Of a stretch of DNA of 64,000 nt, positions 34,310-44,523 are shown one piece after another. Within the stretch, counting starts at the first letter, position 1; every line of letters begins with the position of its first letter. The translations under genes and the position numbers were made by a program. A model generated the notes under the pieces. That model was given only the letters and a program-made list of their open reading frames with translations. It did not search any database and was not told the DNA's origin. Source of the stretch: Gambelia wislizenii (lineage: Eukaryota > Chordata > Lepidosauria > Squamata > Crotaphytidae); contig JAUMIR010000001.1 in NCBI GenBank assembly GCA_030847615.1, positions 250,855,187-250,919,186 of the forward strand, in the 5' to 3' direction.

Positions 34310-35188
34310 TCATTGAATAGAAGACAAGAGCACAGCTTTCCCAAAGGCAGCCTCGTTCCTAGAACGAGTGTCAAGTCTATAATGGGAAATGAAAGTCAGA
34401 GGTGATGACCAAGTTGCTGCTCTGCAAACGTCCTTTAGAGGCACCCCAGAGAGGAAAGCTGTCAAGGTGGAGACAGCCCTCATTGAGTGTCCTCAAATCC
34501 ATGGTGGTAATGGCTTCTTGGCCAGTTCATAGCAGAGGGATATAGTGGATGTCACCCACTTAGACAGACGTTGTGGAGAAATAGGTTCTCCAAGTCTCGA
34601 GTCGGCATAGGAAACAAACAGTTTAGGTGACTTCCTGGAGGGAGCAGTTCTTTGGATGTAAAATGTGAGTGCCCTCCTGACATCCATGGAGTGGAGGGTG
34701 CATTCGAATTTGTCCTTCGGATCCTGCATCAGAGCACGGAGAGTGATAGACTGATTCAGATGGAAGCTCGACACCACTTTCGGGAGGAAGCAGATGTCGG
34801 GATGGAGCACTACCTTATGTTTGTGGAAGGCAGTGTATGGTGGGTCCAAGCGCAAGGCACAGAGTTCTCCAGCTCGACGTGCCAAAGTAATAGCAATAAG
34901 GAAAGCAGTTTTCCAAGTCAGGAGTCTCAAATCAGTAGATGCCATGGGTTCGAAGGGACGCCGAACCAGTTGTGAGAGGACCAGTTCGAGGCTCCACGTT
35001 GGAGTCAGCTCGAGTACCGGATGATGAAGGTTGGTGTAGCCTCTTAAGAACTTCTTCACCATCGGATCCGTAAAAGGAGACTGGTGACCTCTAACCTGGA
35101 ATTTGACAGACACGGCTGTCAAGTAGCACTGGATCGACGAAAGCAAAAGCCCTGTGGCAGACAGGTGGAGCAAGAATCCCAAGACCAT
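34310..35188 (-). pseudogene. DIRS tyrosine recombinase (YR), one internal stop
   Basis: This is the integrase-like tyrosine recombinase of the DIRS element, which joins the circular DNA intermediate to the target. On the minus strand the frame 35188-34493 has the first catalytic Arg in LARRAGELCALRLDP, then YIQRTAPSRKSPKLFVSY and ISPQRLSKWVTSTI. A TGA at 34493-34495 interrupts the frame. Immediately after it the same frame gives the HxxR box (GHSMRAVSTLTAFLSG) and a downstream HYRLD with the probable nucleophilic Tyr. The frame ends at a TGA at 34310-34312. The stop lies just before the His-x-x-Arg box, so any product would lack two of the catalytic groups. TGA could have come from CGA by loss of a methylated CpG; that is inference. 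The coding start is probably upstream of 35188, where the frame is disturbed. Confidence 0.85.
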
Positions 35189-35683
35189 CGGGATGGAGTA
35201 CGGTTCCGTAGCCAGTCCCCGATCAGCCAGAAAGGCCTCAAACTTTTTCCACTTGTAGTGATACGATTTATGGGTAGCAGGTCATCAGGCAGCGTCGATG
35301 ACAGCCTGAACCTCTGGAGGGAGAGATGGAGAGACCTGGCCTGTCGGAACCAAGGACGAACCGGAGGCGATAGTGACAGTGGCACTCTGAACAGAGGATG
35401 GATTCAAAGCCATAGTCTCCATGCTGTTAGTTGTAGATCCTCCACATCTGGGTGTCTGACCTTCCCGTTCTGAATTGTGAGAAGATCAGGACGGATCAGA
35501 AGTCAGATGAACTGGTGCCTGGCTAGACGCAGCGGGGTTGCAAACCAAGGCTGACGGGGCCACCATGGAGTGATGAGGATGGCATCCGCTCGGTCCCGAC
35601 GCAGTTTGGCAATTACCCTCGTCAGCAGTGGGAATGGAGGGAAGAAGTAGAGAAGGGGTCCCATCCAATGGAAGAGGAATGCG

Positions 35684-37140
35684 TCACCTCTCGAGCCCAG
35701 GGTGCGCCATCTGGAACAGAACTGGTGGCATTGACTGTTTTCTGGTGACACAAAGAGGTCGACTTGAGGAGTTCCCCATTGCTGGAACAGGTCTGAAGTT
35801 ACTTACTTGTGGAACATCCATTTGTGGATGGAGAGGCTGGAATGGTTGAGTCCGTCTGCAAGAGTGTTCTCCTCCCCTGGCAGATGGATGGATTGGGAGT
35901 AAATGTTCCTGCAAATGCACCAATCCCAGATGTCCAGTGAGTTGAAGAAGTTGAGGGGATCTCGTTCCTTCTTGCTTGTTCAGATAGTACATCACCAATG
36001 TGTTGTCTGTTACCACCAGAATGGTCTTTCCTGTCACCAGGGTCTTGAAGGCCCGCAGTGCTTTCTGGACACCGAGAAGCTCTAAGACGTTGATATGGCA
36101 TGTCCGTTCGTTGGCATCCCAAGTGCCCTGGATTTCATAGGATTCGAGATGGGCTCCCCATCCAAACATAGAGACGTCTGTTGTTAGAGAGATGTCCAGT
36201 TGAGGAGGGTCAAATGGCATACCCGACAAGATGTTCTCCGGATCCAACCACCATCCCAGTGACCGCTGAATTGCCCGTGGCATTGTGAGCAGTTCAGGGA
36301 GTCGCACAGAGGGTCGAACGCTTGTAAGAACCAGTGTTGAAGTGGGTGGAACCGGAGTCTGACGAGGCACGTCACATAGGTAGTAGCTGCCATGTGACCG
36401 AGAAGTACCTGGACCGCATGGGTCGAAAGTCTTCGGGATTGGTGGCAGGTGTGGATCAGGGAACGAAGGCTGTCGAATCAGTTCTGAGGTAGGTAGGCTG
36501 CGGCCGTAAAGGAATCCAACCGAGCTCCGATGAACTGGATAGATTGGGATGGTTGGAGTTGCGACTTCTCCGTGTTGACAAGTCCCAGGCTGTCTAACAC
36601 ATCTGAGACCGATGTCCAGTTTGAGCTGACGTTGAGAGTTTGCCACAATCAGCCAGTCATCGATGTAGGGGAAGACTACTACTCCACGCTGGCGTAGAAA
36701 GGCCGCTACCACCGCCATGCACTTTGTGAAGACTCTTGGAGCGGTCGAAAGTCCAAACGAGAGGACTCGGAATTGGAATACCTCAGTCCTGATCTGGAAT
36801 GCCAGGAACCATCTGTGGGATGGATGGATCCCGATGTGGAAGTAGGCATCTTTGAGGTCTATGGAAGCAAACAAGTCATCTTGCTGTAGGAGCGGCAGGA
36901 TGGAAGCCAGAGTAACCATCCTGAACTTCTTTGGTTCTATGTACCAGTTCACTCCGCGAAGGTCGAGAATGGGATGGAGACCACCGTCCTTCTTCGTGAC
37001 CAGGAAGTACATCGAGAAGAAGCAGAGATGGTAAAATGTGGAGTCCACAGGTTCGATGGCCCCCTTCTGCAGCAGCGTCTGCACCTCCTCGAGGAGGGGA
37101 GGGGAAGGTGGTGTTGATCGAACCCGGCCTGTCGGAGGTA
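35684..37140 (-). pseudogene. DIRS reverse transcriptase and RNase H, frameshifted at its C-terminal end
   Basis: RT blocks on the minus strand: LLQKGAIEPV, VTKKDGGLHPILDLRGVN, the first catalytic Asp in SIDLKDAYFHIGIHPSH, FGLSTAPRVFTKCM, and the YIDD box (FPYIDDWLIVANS, about 36660). RNase H follows with TTDVSMFGWGAHLES and CHINVLELLGVQKALRAF and VVTDNTLVMYYLNKQEGT. Near 35940 the true frame shifts by one: the conserved LPGEENTLADGLNHSS is read in another frame than the 466-codon ORF. A later block (AILITPWWPRQPWFA, about 35570) belongs to the same polyprotein. The core RT is intact, but the complete protein is not encoded. Confidence 0.88.
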
Positions 37141-37249
37141 GTGAGTCAAATTTGATCCAATAGCCGTTCTGGATGATTTGAAGTACCCAGCGGTCTGATG
37201 TTATTGAAGACCAGGCTTCTTGGAAAGTCGACAGCCGATCTCCAAACAG

Positions 37250-39737
37250 TCAGGTCTAAAGAGAAGAGAGAGAATGAGGTGGCAACTCAAAATTTTCTCC
37301 TGGCTTGATCCTTGGATCTCTGCTTTGCAGGGGGTCGGTATCGAGAAGTTGACCTTTGGCTTCTCACCGATGACGCTGACGAAGGGGATGGCATGTATCG
37401 GGACCGTCTATAGGAGAGGTATAGAGAAGATGAGGAAGCAGCCATACCATACTTCTTGGCGGTAGTCCTCATCTTCTGAGTGAACTCCAATTTTTCATCT
37501 GTGGAGCCATTGAAAAGGCTTGACTCATCAAATGGTAAATCCTTGATGGTAGCTGAGGCTTGGGGAGTGAGACGCGAGGATCGGAGCCACGCATGACGAC
37601 ACAGGGTGATGGATCCAGCTATTGTCTTGGCAGCACAATCTGCAACATGTCGGGCAGAATTCATTTGTTGCCCCGCCAATAACTGTGCTTCTGACTGGAT
37701 TGCCTCCGCTAATCTTCATCTTTCATCTGGGAGATCTTGAATGAGGGGCATCATCCTCTCCCAGAGTACCTGTTGATATGCCCCCATACAAGCTGAGTAA
37801 TTAGCCACACGGAAACACAAGCCTGCTGCAGAGTAGATCTTTTTCCTAATTATGTCGAGCTTCTGCCCCTCTGGGTCAGGTGGTGTTGATTGCGGACGGC
37901 GTTGCCTTCTGTTCTTGCACCTCTGACTGGATTGTTTCAGCCATTCATTGTCGTTCCTGAGAGATCTTGGATGAGGGGCAACATCCTTTCCCAGAGTACC
38001 TGTTGGCATGTCCCCATACAGGCAGAGTAATTTGCCACGCAAAAACTCAGGCCTGCCGCAGAATAAATCTTTTTACCCATTATGTCTAGTTTCTGGCTTT
38101 CTGGGTCAGGCGGCGTTGATTGAGGATGGCGTTGCTTTCTATTCTGGGAAGCTTCGACCACCACTGAATTCGGTCGAGGGTGAGTCTGAAGCCACTCGAT
38201 GTGTTCACCTCCACCCCGATACAGCCTATCAATTTTCTTTGAAGTAGACTGGATTGAGGAAGGGTTCTCCCATGAACCCTGAGTGAGCTTCAGAAGGGAC
38301 GGCAAGATAGGGAGAATAGCTGTAGGAGAAGCTTTCAATTGAATCCAATGGAAGATGGGGTCCACTGGTTCCGGCTCTTTCTCAACGAGATCGAAAGCAT
38401 GGGACATACAGACCATCTGCTCAGAAAAAAGCACAGATGTTGTCCGTTGATGACACCGAGTCATCGTCCATCAGATCATGCCGTTGAGATGGCAGATAGG
38501 GCAGGTATGGATCCCATGATCCCAATGAGGATGTCGAATCGTCAGGTGATGGACTGCAATCACCATGGAGCAGAGAGGTGGTACAGGGCGGTGGTGTGGG
38601 TGGAGTCAGTGGAGAGGGCGTCGGTCAGGATGTGGAGATACCTGACTCTCCGCATCTTTTTTCAGAATGTCTCGTGGCTCCTCGGGATGGAGGCCCTGCG
38701 GGGAACGGCATACACTCTGAGCCGCATACATTTCTGTGAAGTCAGGTCGTAGGCCGTGTAAGCAGGTTCATCCTCATGGATGCCGGACTGGAACGGTTGG
38801 GTTCGGATGGCATCCTGTTTCGATGACTTCAACTTCGACGTCCAAGACAGAACGTTCAAGAAGTTGGGCTCTCAAGATGACAAGGGTTGGTGATTAGCCC
38901 TTCCGCTGGGGTGACACATCTGTGTCGGCACCCGAAGGTACTTCCACTGCCACAATCTCCACCGAGCCCGTAGGAGTTGGGGCACGGCATGGCACATTTC
39001 CCTCAGTAGCTGCCACTGGGGATGGACGGGTGGGAGCAGCCTCGGCTTCAACGGCGGGTTGCAACTCAATGGTATCGACAGGCCTTGCAGCCTTATCAGT
39101 AGAGACCACAGGTGGGACGGTCGTTGGCTTCGACTTTCGAAGCATCCTTTGGCTTGCTCTTTGCCTTCAAACCATCCTCATGCCTAGACGAGTGTTTGTC
39201 CTTCTTCTTTAAGGACTGTACGGTCTCTCCAGAAGCACCAACTCAACTGGTGGTTTCAGAAGATACTCGGTCCTGAGGGACAGCCTTCGAGGTGGAGGGT
39301 TCTTGGTCCCGAGCCGATGTTGAAGGCGTTGAGTGTGCTCAATCCCGAGCTGAATCTGAGGAAGAGGCATGTTTGTGCAAACCACGCACTGCCTCTGGAT
39401 CCGAGGCAACCGAATGGCGTTGGGAAGGGCTGGAAGACCAATGACGCTTCTGGGTCGTGGTCTTTGGAGAAAGCGAATGGCCATGTTTAGGTGGTGCAGA
39501 CGCCGAAGTAGAGGTCAGAGTCGAGGCAGAGGCTGGAATTAGAGCCCTCTTGTATAGGAAGGACTTCAAACGGAACATCCTGTGCTTACGTGCCTAAGGT
39601 GTGAAGGCCCTACAGTGCACGCAAGATTCAACATTATGGGTCTCTCCAAGACAAATCAGGCAGCGGGAATGGCCATCTGTGCTCGGGAGCTTAGCCTGAC
39701 AGATGACACATCTCTTAAAGGCCCCCCTCGCAGACAT
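37250..39737 (-). pseudogene. DIRS gag-like ORF, broken, with an internal duplication
   Basis: It starts at about 39737 with MSARGAFKRCVICQAKLP, followed by DGHSRCLICLGETHNVESC, a Cys/His-rich N-terminus typical of DIRS ORF1. A TAG at 39594-39596 ends this frame; in the same frame it continues MFRLKSFLYKRALIPAS up to 39339. Conserved later blocks appear at 38464-37937 and 37679-37287 (SRKAR-like basic and Ser-rich end, STDEKLEFTQKMRTTAKKY). Several frames are needed to follow it. About 230 bp are duplicated in tandem (see 37690-38150). Confidence 0.78.
37690..38150 (-). repeat. Imperfect 230-bp tandem duplication inside the DIRS gag
   Basis: 'atgaggggca' at 37741 and 37971, 'ccagagtacctgttg' in both, and 'gggtcaggtggtgttgat' against 'gggtcaggcggcgttgat' show two units with an offset of 230 bp. 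The translated units read KKIYSAAGLCFRVANYSACM and KKIYSAAGLSFCVANYSACM. The copies differ at many sites, so the duplication is older than this insertion or has decayed. Confidence 0.82.
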
Positions 39738-39950
39738 TTTACTCACAGAGTCACCAAATCCAAAGGGAAAAACGTGAAGAGTAGAGAAAACCAATCACAG
39801 TCAAAACCAAATTCAGAGAGAGAATGCCAAATCCAGAGGAGTGGGGAAATATCGTAGTCAAAATCCAAGCCAAGATCCAATGAAGCCAAAAGTGAAAGAC
39901 AAAGAAACTAGCGAACGAAGGTTCCTTCAAGCTGCTAACACGGCGGAAAG

Positions 39951-40125
39951 AAAGGAACTGAGGGGAATTAGGCGGGAGTACCTTAAAAGGGACCATTAGG
40001 GTGGGTGGAGTTACTGCCAAAAATGTATCAAAGCACATTCTGCCTAGCGATTCCAGAAGGTTCCGAACGCTCTGCACAGGAATAACCCAACTGTGTGATT
40101 CACAGAGACCACGAAGAAGATCTAG
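39951..40125. repeat. DIRS right inverted terminal repeat (element 5' end)
   Basis: It is the inverse of 33751-33946: CTGAGGGGAATTAGGCGGGA, TCTGCCTAGCGATTCCAGAA, GGAATAACCCAACTGTGTGA. It ends with ACCACGAAGAAGATCTAG, which reappears inverted in the internal complementary region. Confidence 0.88.
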
Positions 40126-41439
40126 AGTTTATTGTCTAAATTTCATGAGTATATGAAAGAGGTGAAATCAAAACCTGGTTCCACAGCTCAATATCTAAGC
40201 CACTGCGCTACTCCATCTCAGATCTGGAAAATTTTACATCTGAAGCAAGACTGCATCCAACTGGCTCCCAGAGAGATGGACCTTCAACTCAGCTATTTCT
40301 TAAACACAGATCTGCCTGGGCACAGCTGACATGTGTTACTCATTTCAACCAGAAGTTGAAATGTGTGTATGTCAGGCACAGGCCTAATTTGCAACCAGCT
40401 CATTTTAGAAGCAAAGGCCTAAATCCAATTGCTAGTCCCAACAATAATAGACTCCCTGAATGAATGAGAACAAGGTAAGTCACTAGTTAGGCAGGTTCTA
40501 CTGATTCAGTGGCTCCACTCTAGCTGGGACTAATAACTGGATTTAAGCCAATGTGGAAATTAGCCTTGTAGCTCCTGTCAACAGCTTTTTGTGCCTCTCC
40601 TTCTGGTTGCAAATAAAGCTGGAGTGGCTTCACTTGTAAGCAAAAACATGTCTCTGATGAATGCCAATGACTCAGTTCTTCCCTGAACATATGCTATCTT
40701 TGCAGTAGAATTAACCTCCCTGAATATTAAGGCAACAGAGGAAAAAGCATGTAATATTTTGCACTTAGTAGTTTTAGGGCTGGCTGCAAAAGCTTCAGCA
40801 ACATCAACAGCTCATTTACAAAGAAAAAGAGAGAACAAGAGCTCATGATCTCATTGAATACAAATTGTGAGAGAGGCGTTGTTTCCCTACCCCCAGGCCA
40901 GAAGAATGCATTTTCATTTTACTTTGGTGCTGCTTCCAAAGACCTGGGCATACTGGACAATGTGCCTGTTCATGTCCATATGACCAAAATAGCTAGGAGG
41001 AAAATTGTGTGTGTAATTATTATTTTTTAAAAGATCCTACTTCACTGAAATGGTTTCTTCTTCAGCTTTCAGGGTAAATGAACATTCACAAATGCTGAGC
41101 AGAAGGTCCCATCCACAGATCATATGTAGTTACCTTAGGAAGAATCTCTCTGCACACTTTCAGCCACTGCTGTGCTGGTGGGCTAGGGCTGGCCCCATCA
41201 TCAGACACAGCTAGGCAACTGTCTTAGCCAGAAAGGGCTGAGCAATAGCAATGCCATCACCTCAGTTGTTAATCTTGAACTCCCTGGCTTTTCTTCTCTG
41301 TTGAAAGACAAAAGTAACTACCTCACCCTGCCCTGCATCTCAATGCAGGCAGAAGACACTCCCCTATTTTGGCCATGTGGGCTACCCCGGATCTGTCTCC
41401 TTTGAAGATACATGTTCCCCCACCCCCACCCCCGTGTAC
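40126..41439. other. Intergenic stretch, no gene seen
   Basis: Two short overlapping open frames only. No recognisable repeat or exon. Confidence 0.5.
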
Positions 41440-41765
41440 ATGAGCAATACATTCCTGGACTTACCGTAGATACGCGAAACAATGTATAATAATGAACTGC
41501 CATAAGAAACCATAGAATTGTGCTAGAGGACCTAGAAAATGCCTGGAGAGGACACCTCTCTAGGCACCAGGCATGACTCCATGGTCAACTTCTGGTGGAA
41601 GTTGACCATAGAGTTGCATTGGAGGACCTCCCAATGCCTAGAGAGACAACTTCCAGCATGACTCTGTGGTCCTCCCAATGCCTAGAGAGACTTTCTTTCC
41701 CCCAACTGTGGGGAAGTGAAACCATGGGTACCAATCCCATGTAAATGGGGGACAACCTGTACCAG
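41440..41765. mobile_element. Tigger-like MITE fragment with internal duplication
   Basis: 'gaggacctagaaaatgcctg' is shared with the element at 54785-54935. 'cctcccaatgcctagagaga' occurs twice, and the right end 'gggggacaacctgta' fits a Tigger-type terminus with TA. There is no coding content. Confidence 0.5.
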
Positions 41766-41789
41766 AGTTTGCCATAATAGGAAAATCAG

Positions 41790-43228
41790 AAGGAACCAGA
41801 AGGAACTAAGGACTGGACTTAACTCTTTGAGGTTTCTATCTCCAGCAAAGATAATACTTTTTCTTTGGGACCATAATTGGCTGAGTTTTACCTACAGAAC
41901 ACCTAAAAGTTTCATCCCCTCAAAAAGCTTTCTTTGGAAGAGGGAAAACTATACATGAATGGATTTGATATCAGGATATCTTAACAAAAATAAGTCCTAA
42001 GGAATTCTCAATAAAATCTAAGAAAGAACTGGATGCTGCAAGATATCAGTTAAACTGGTTCACATATGCCCAATTAAAAGAAAGATTCAGAATGGATCAG
42101 AAATTGGAAGGTTTTGAAGAGAAAATGACAGATTTAGAGAAAATTATCTGGGGATCAAGAAAAAACACACACTATAACACAGTTTTACAATCTTCTTCTG
42201 GAAAGAGACCATGAAAAAGAACTTATTAATGATTCAATGTTAAAATGGGCTAAAGATGTTGGCCATGAAATAGAATTAACTTATTGGGAAAATACCTGGA
42301 TTAATTCCAATAAATTTACAGCATGTCAAGATCTGAAAGAGAATTTCTTTAAAATACAACATGATTGGTATCTGACCCCAGATAAAATTGACAAAATATA
42401 CAAAACTGGTGATAATTGTTGTTGGAAATATCAAAGTGAAGTAGGCTCATTTATTCATGTCTGGTGGGATTGCCCAAAAATTAAGAGGTTATGGAAAAAG
42501 ATCATAGAACAATTCTTGAAACATTAAATGAAAATTTTGCGATGACCCCTGAACTCTACTTCTTGAACGTGACCTCTATGTTAGACAAAAGATAGAGAAG
42601 AAATATAAGAAAAAAACTACTTTATATGATCTTGGCAGCCAGACTTATAATTGCAAAAGAATGGAAAAAACACGAAATCCTGAAAATAAGATGATTGGAA
42701 ATTTAAGGTAATAGACATACTTGAGTTAGGTAAATTAACTTACTGGCTGAATTTTAAAATGACGGATCAAACAGAAAGAGACTGAGCACCAGTTCTATCT
42801 TATTGGGATTTGGACCAGAAAAGAATAAGTTAAGAAAGGCACATATAGGATGGGTTTATGAAAGGAAGAAATCAGGACTAAGAGGTGAAGGATATGACTA
42901 AATTTATATAATAGGAAAGGTGGCTAGTTCTTTGATATAAATATAATGTGTTGCAGTCTGATTTAACTACAGTTGCTAATCAGTGACAATCAAATACAAT
43001 TTAGGGAGTCAGGATACATTATATACTGTAAAATGTAACAGTTAAAACGTATAAAAACAGGACTATAGGATTTTTTTATGCAAAAATTGTTTAATTTCTT
43101 TTCTAGATTTAGAAAGAACAGTACGTAGTTTGAAATGTATGAGTTAAATATTTGCTGAAAATTTATGACACATACTGTGAAGTTTGTAGTACTACTATAT
43201 GAAAAAAGAAAAGGGGGAAAAAAAAGAA
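41790..43228 (+). pseudogene. L1-type LINE, C-terminal ORF2 fragment with 3' tail
   Basis: L1 ORF2 C-terminal blocks: NWFTYAQLKERFRMDQKL (about 42055), EKMTDLEKIIWGS, then a frame at 42237-42527 with LKWAKDVGHEIELTYWENTW, WYLTPDKIDKIYKTG and HVWWDCPKIKRLWKKI. The last is the same terminal motif as HMWWGCPQI in the copy at 10690-13098. Several stops break it. A purine-rich tail with an A-run (about 43200-43226) closes it. RT core and ORF1 are missing. Confidence 0.82.
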
Positions 43229-43399
43229 CCCCTAAAACTTTTTCCAAGTTTAGCAGTAGAGACTTCTTGAGAAATTTAGGGTTCTATGCCTGGGAAAGTA
43301 TGGCTTCACAGGAGACAGAGACACCCTGGATCCCAAGAGGAGTTACTTTACTGTTGTTAATGGAGTTTAAATTTTTATTGTCCTTTTTCTGTCCCCACA

Positions 43400-43690
43400 T
43401 GGCCAAAAAAGCAGAGTGGCCTCTGCCTGCATTGAGTTCCCTCCCGACCAACTGAACTACAACAGAAACAACATCTGATACAAAATGTAGGCCTGTGACT
43501 CCAACAGTCACTTTTCTTCTCCTGTTATTTTTTAACGTCTTTTGCCTGATAAAGAAGCCAGTGGAGCTTTGAAAGCTTGCATGAAGTGTTTTCTGCTTTT
43601 TGGCTGGCCAATAAAGGTATTGCTCTTTTGTAGATTTTGTTTTATTTTGCTGTATGGCCAACACGGCTACCTCGACTATGTTTCCTATAC
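43400..43690 (+). repeat. Dispersed repeat family, sense copy
   Basis: It aligns with the inverse of 6080-6340: AGTGGCCTCTGCCTGCAT, 'acaaaatgtaggcctgtgac', GATAAAGAAGCCAGTGGAGC, 'ggctggccaataaagg'. It ends 'ggccaacacggctacctcga'. A shorter relative lies at 54560-54722. Confidence 0.72.
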
Positions 43691-43829
43691 CAAAAGTACT
43701 GTAGTTAAGGGGAAGACACAAATGAACATTAGTCAGGATAAATTGTTATGGAGGTTGAATACAGATGGGCTATACTTGAATTTTATTTTTCTGTGATAAA
43801 ATATAACCCTTTTAATTAGCTTTCAGATT

Positions 43830-43915
43830 TTTATTTATTTATTTCATTATTTATATATCCTGCCTTTCCCCCAACTTTCATAAAAGGTTGTTGGTTAAGA
43901 ACAAATAATACAACA
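43830..43915 (-). repeat. LINE 3'-tail fragment (L2-like)
   Basis: 'tttatttatttatttcatta' followed by 'tatcctgcctttcccccaac' is the inverse of an L2-like 3' end, as at 7320 and 57368. TTTATT at 43830-43843 is also the nearest candidate AATAAA signal downstream of FASTKD2 on the minus strand, weak because it is repeat-borne. Confidence 0.5.
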
Positions 43916-44070
43916 CAGGAGGCTGAGTTTTTTAAATTCACAGTGCAATTCAGCAACTATCCTCTTAATAAAGAGTCAGGAGGGCAGCTCAGGATCACAC
44001 TGAGACCCCGTTCTAGCATTATATTCCCTTCCGTCCCATGATTAACCATTAAGGGGTGACCAACTTGTAA

Positions 44071-44170
44071 TCCTCCAGATACTGGTGGACTACAATTCCC
44101 ATCAACCTTAGGCAGTGCAGCCAATGGTGTGGAATGGAGGGATCTGCAATCTAACGACACCTAGAGTGCC
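44071..44170. mobile_element. Short hAT-like palindromic MITE
   Basis: It begins TCCTCCAGATACTGGTGGAC and TACAATTCCCATCA; the far arm is degraded. It is the same family as 46195-46294. It lies just 3' of FASTKD2, in its probable 3' untranslated region. Confidence 0.6.
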
Positions 44171-44424
44171 ACACGTTGTTCATCCCTACTTTTAGGCATG
44201 GAAATGGGAAAGATGCTGAATGAGTATGTGTATGAAAATAAATATGCAGGGAGATCTTTCCCACATGTTTGGTTGATTGATTGACTCATTGCTGTATTCA
44301 CATATACTCCCATGGTGGTCTGGGGCTGTATCACAGGAAAACAACCCCTATATCATATAGGGACTTAGTTCCAGAAAAGCAGGCAAAAGAATACTGCATC
44401 AATTAAACAGTCATGTTGAATGCT

Positions 44425-44523
44425 CTAATCAGAATGTGAAGATGCTCCTGCTGAAAATATTTCTCCTTTTAAGAAGTCACACGCCTCTTCTTTCTTCAGT
44501 TTTTGGAACTCCTGATAATGAAT
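44425..44523 (-). CDS. FASTKD2: FASTKD2 last coding exon (RAP domain end, stop)
   Basis: Acceptor TCTGTGTAG. It reads [20 protein letters not shown] and [12 protein letters not shown], then TAG at 44427-44425. It aligns without gaps to human VNNWEMDKLEMEDAVTFLK, although most of the residues differ. Too short to be found by ORF length; recognised by splice phase and alignment. Confidence 0.87.
   Translation of the reverse strand: MHYQEFQKLKKEEACDFLKGEIFSAGASSHSD

Larger units (their letters stand above)
33751..40125 (-). mobile_element. DIRS-type retrotransposon, nearly full length, antisense
   Basis: The element has every structural hallmark of DIRS. It has inverted terminal repeats (33751-33946 and 39951-40125) and an internal complementary region (34031-34121). 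On the minus strand come a gag-like ORF, then RT plus RNase H, then a tyrosine recombinase. There are no target-site duplications, as expected for recombinase-based integration. All three coding regions contain stops or frameshifts, so this copy cannot move on its own. DIRS elements replicate through a circular intermediate; the internal complementary region joins the two end sequences and acts as the template for completing it. Confidence 0.92.

Noticed and set aside
34652..35473. Plus-strand frames over the DIRS recombinase and RT junction
   Set aside because: They are antisense shadows of the recognised minus-strand domains.
43957..44160. Possible last exon of FASTKD2 downstream of 44425
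   Set aside because: The RAP domain is complete with the stop at 44425; this frame overlaps a MITE and shows no similarity.
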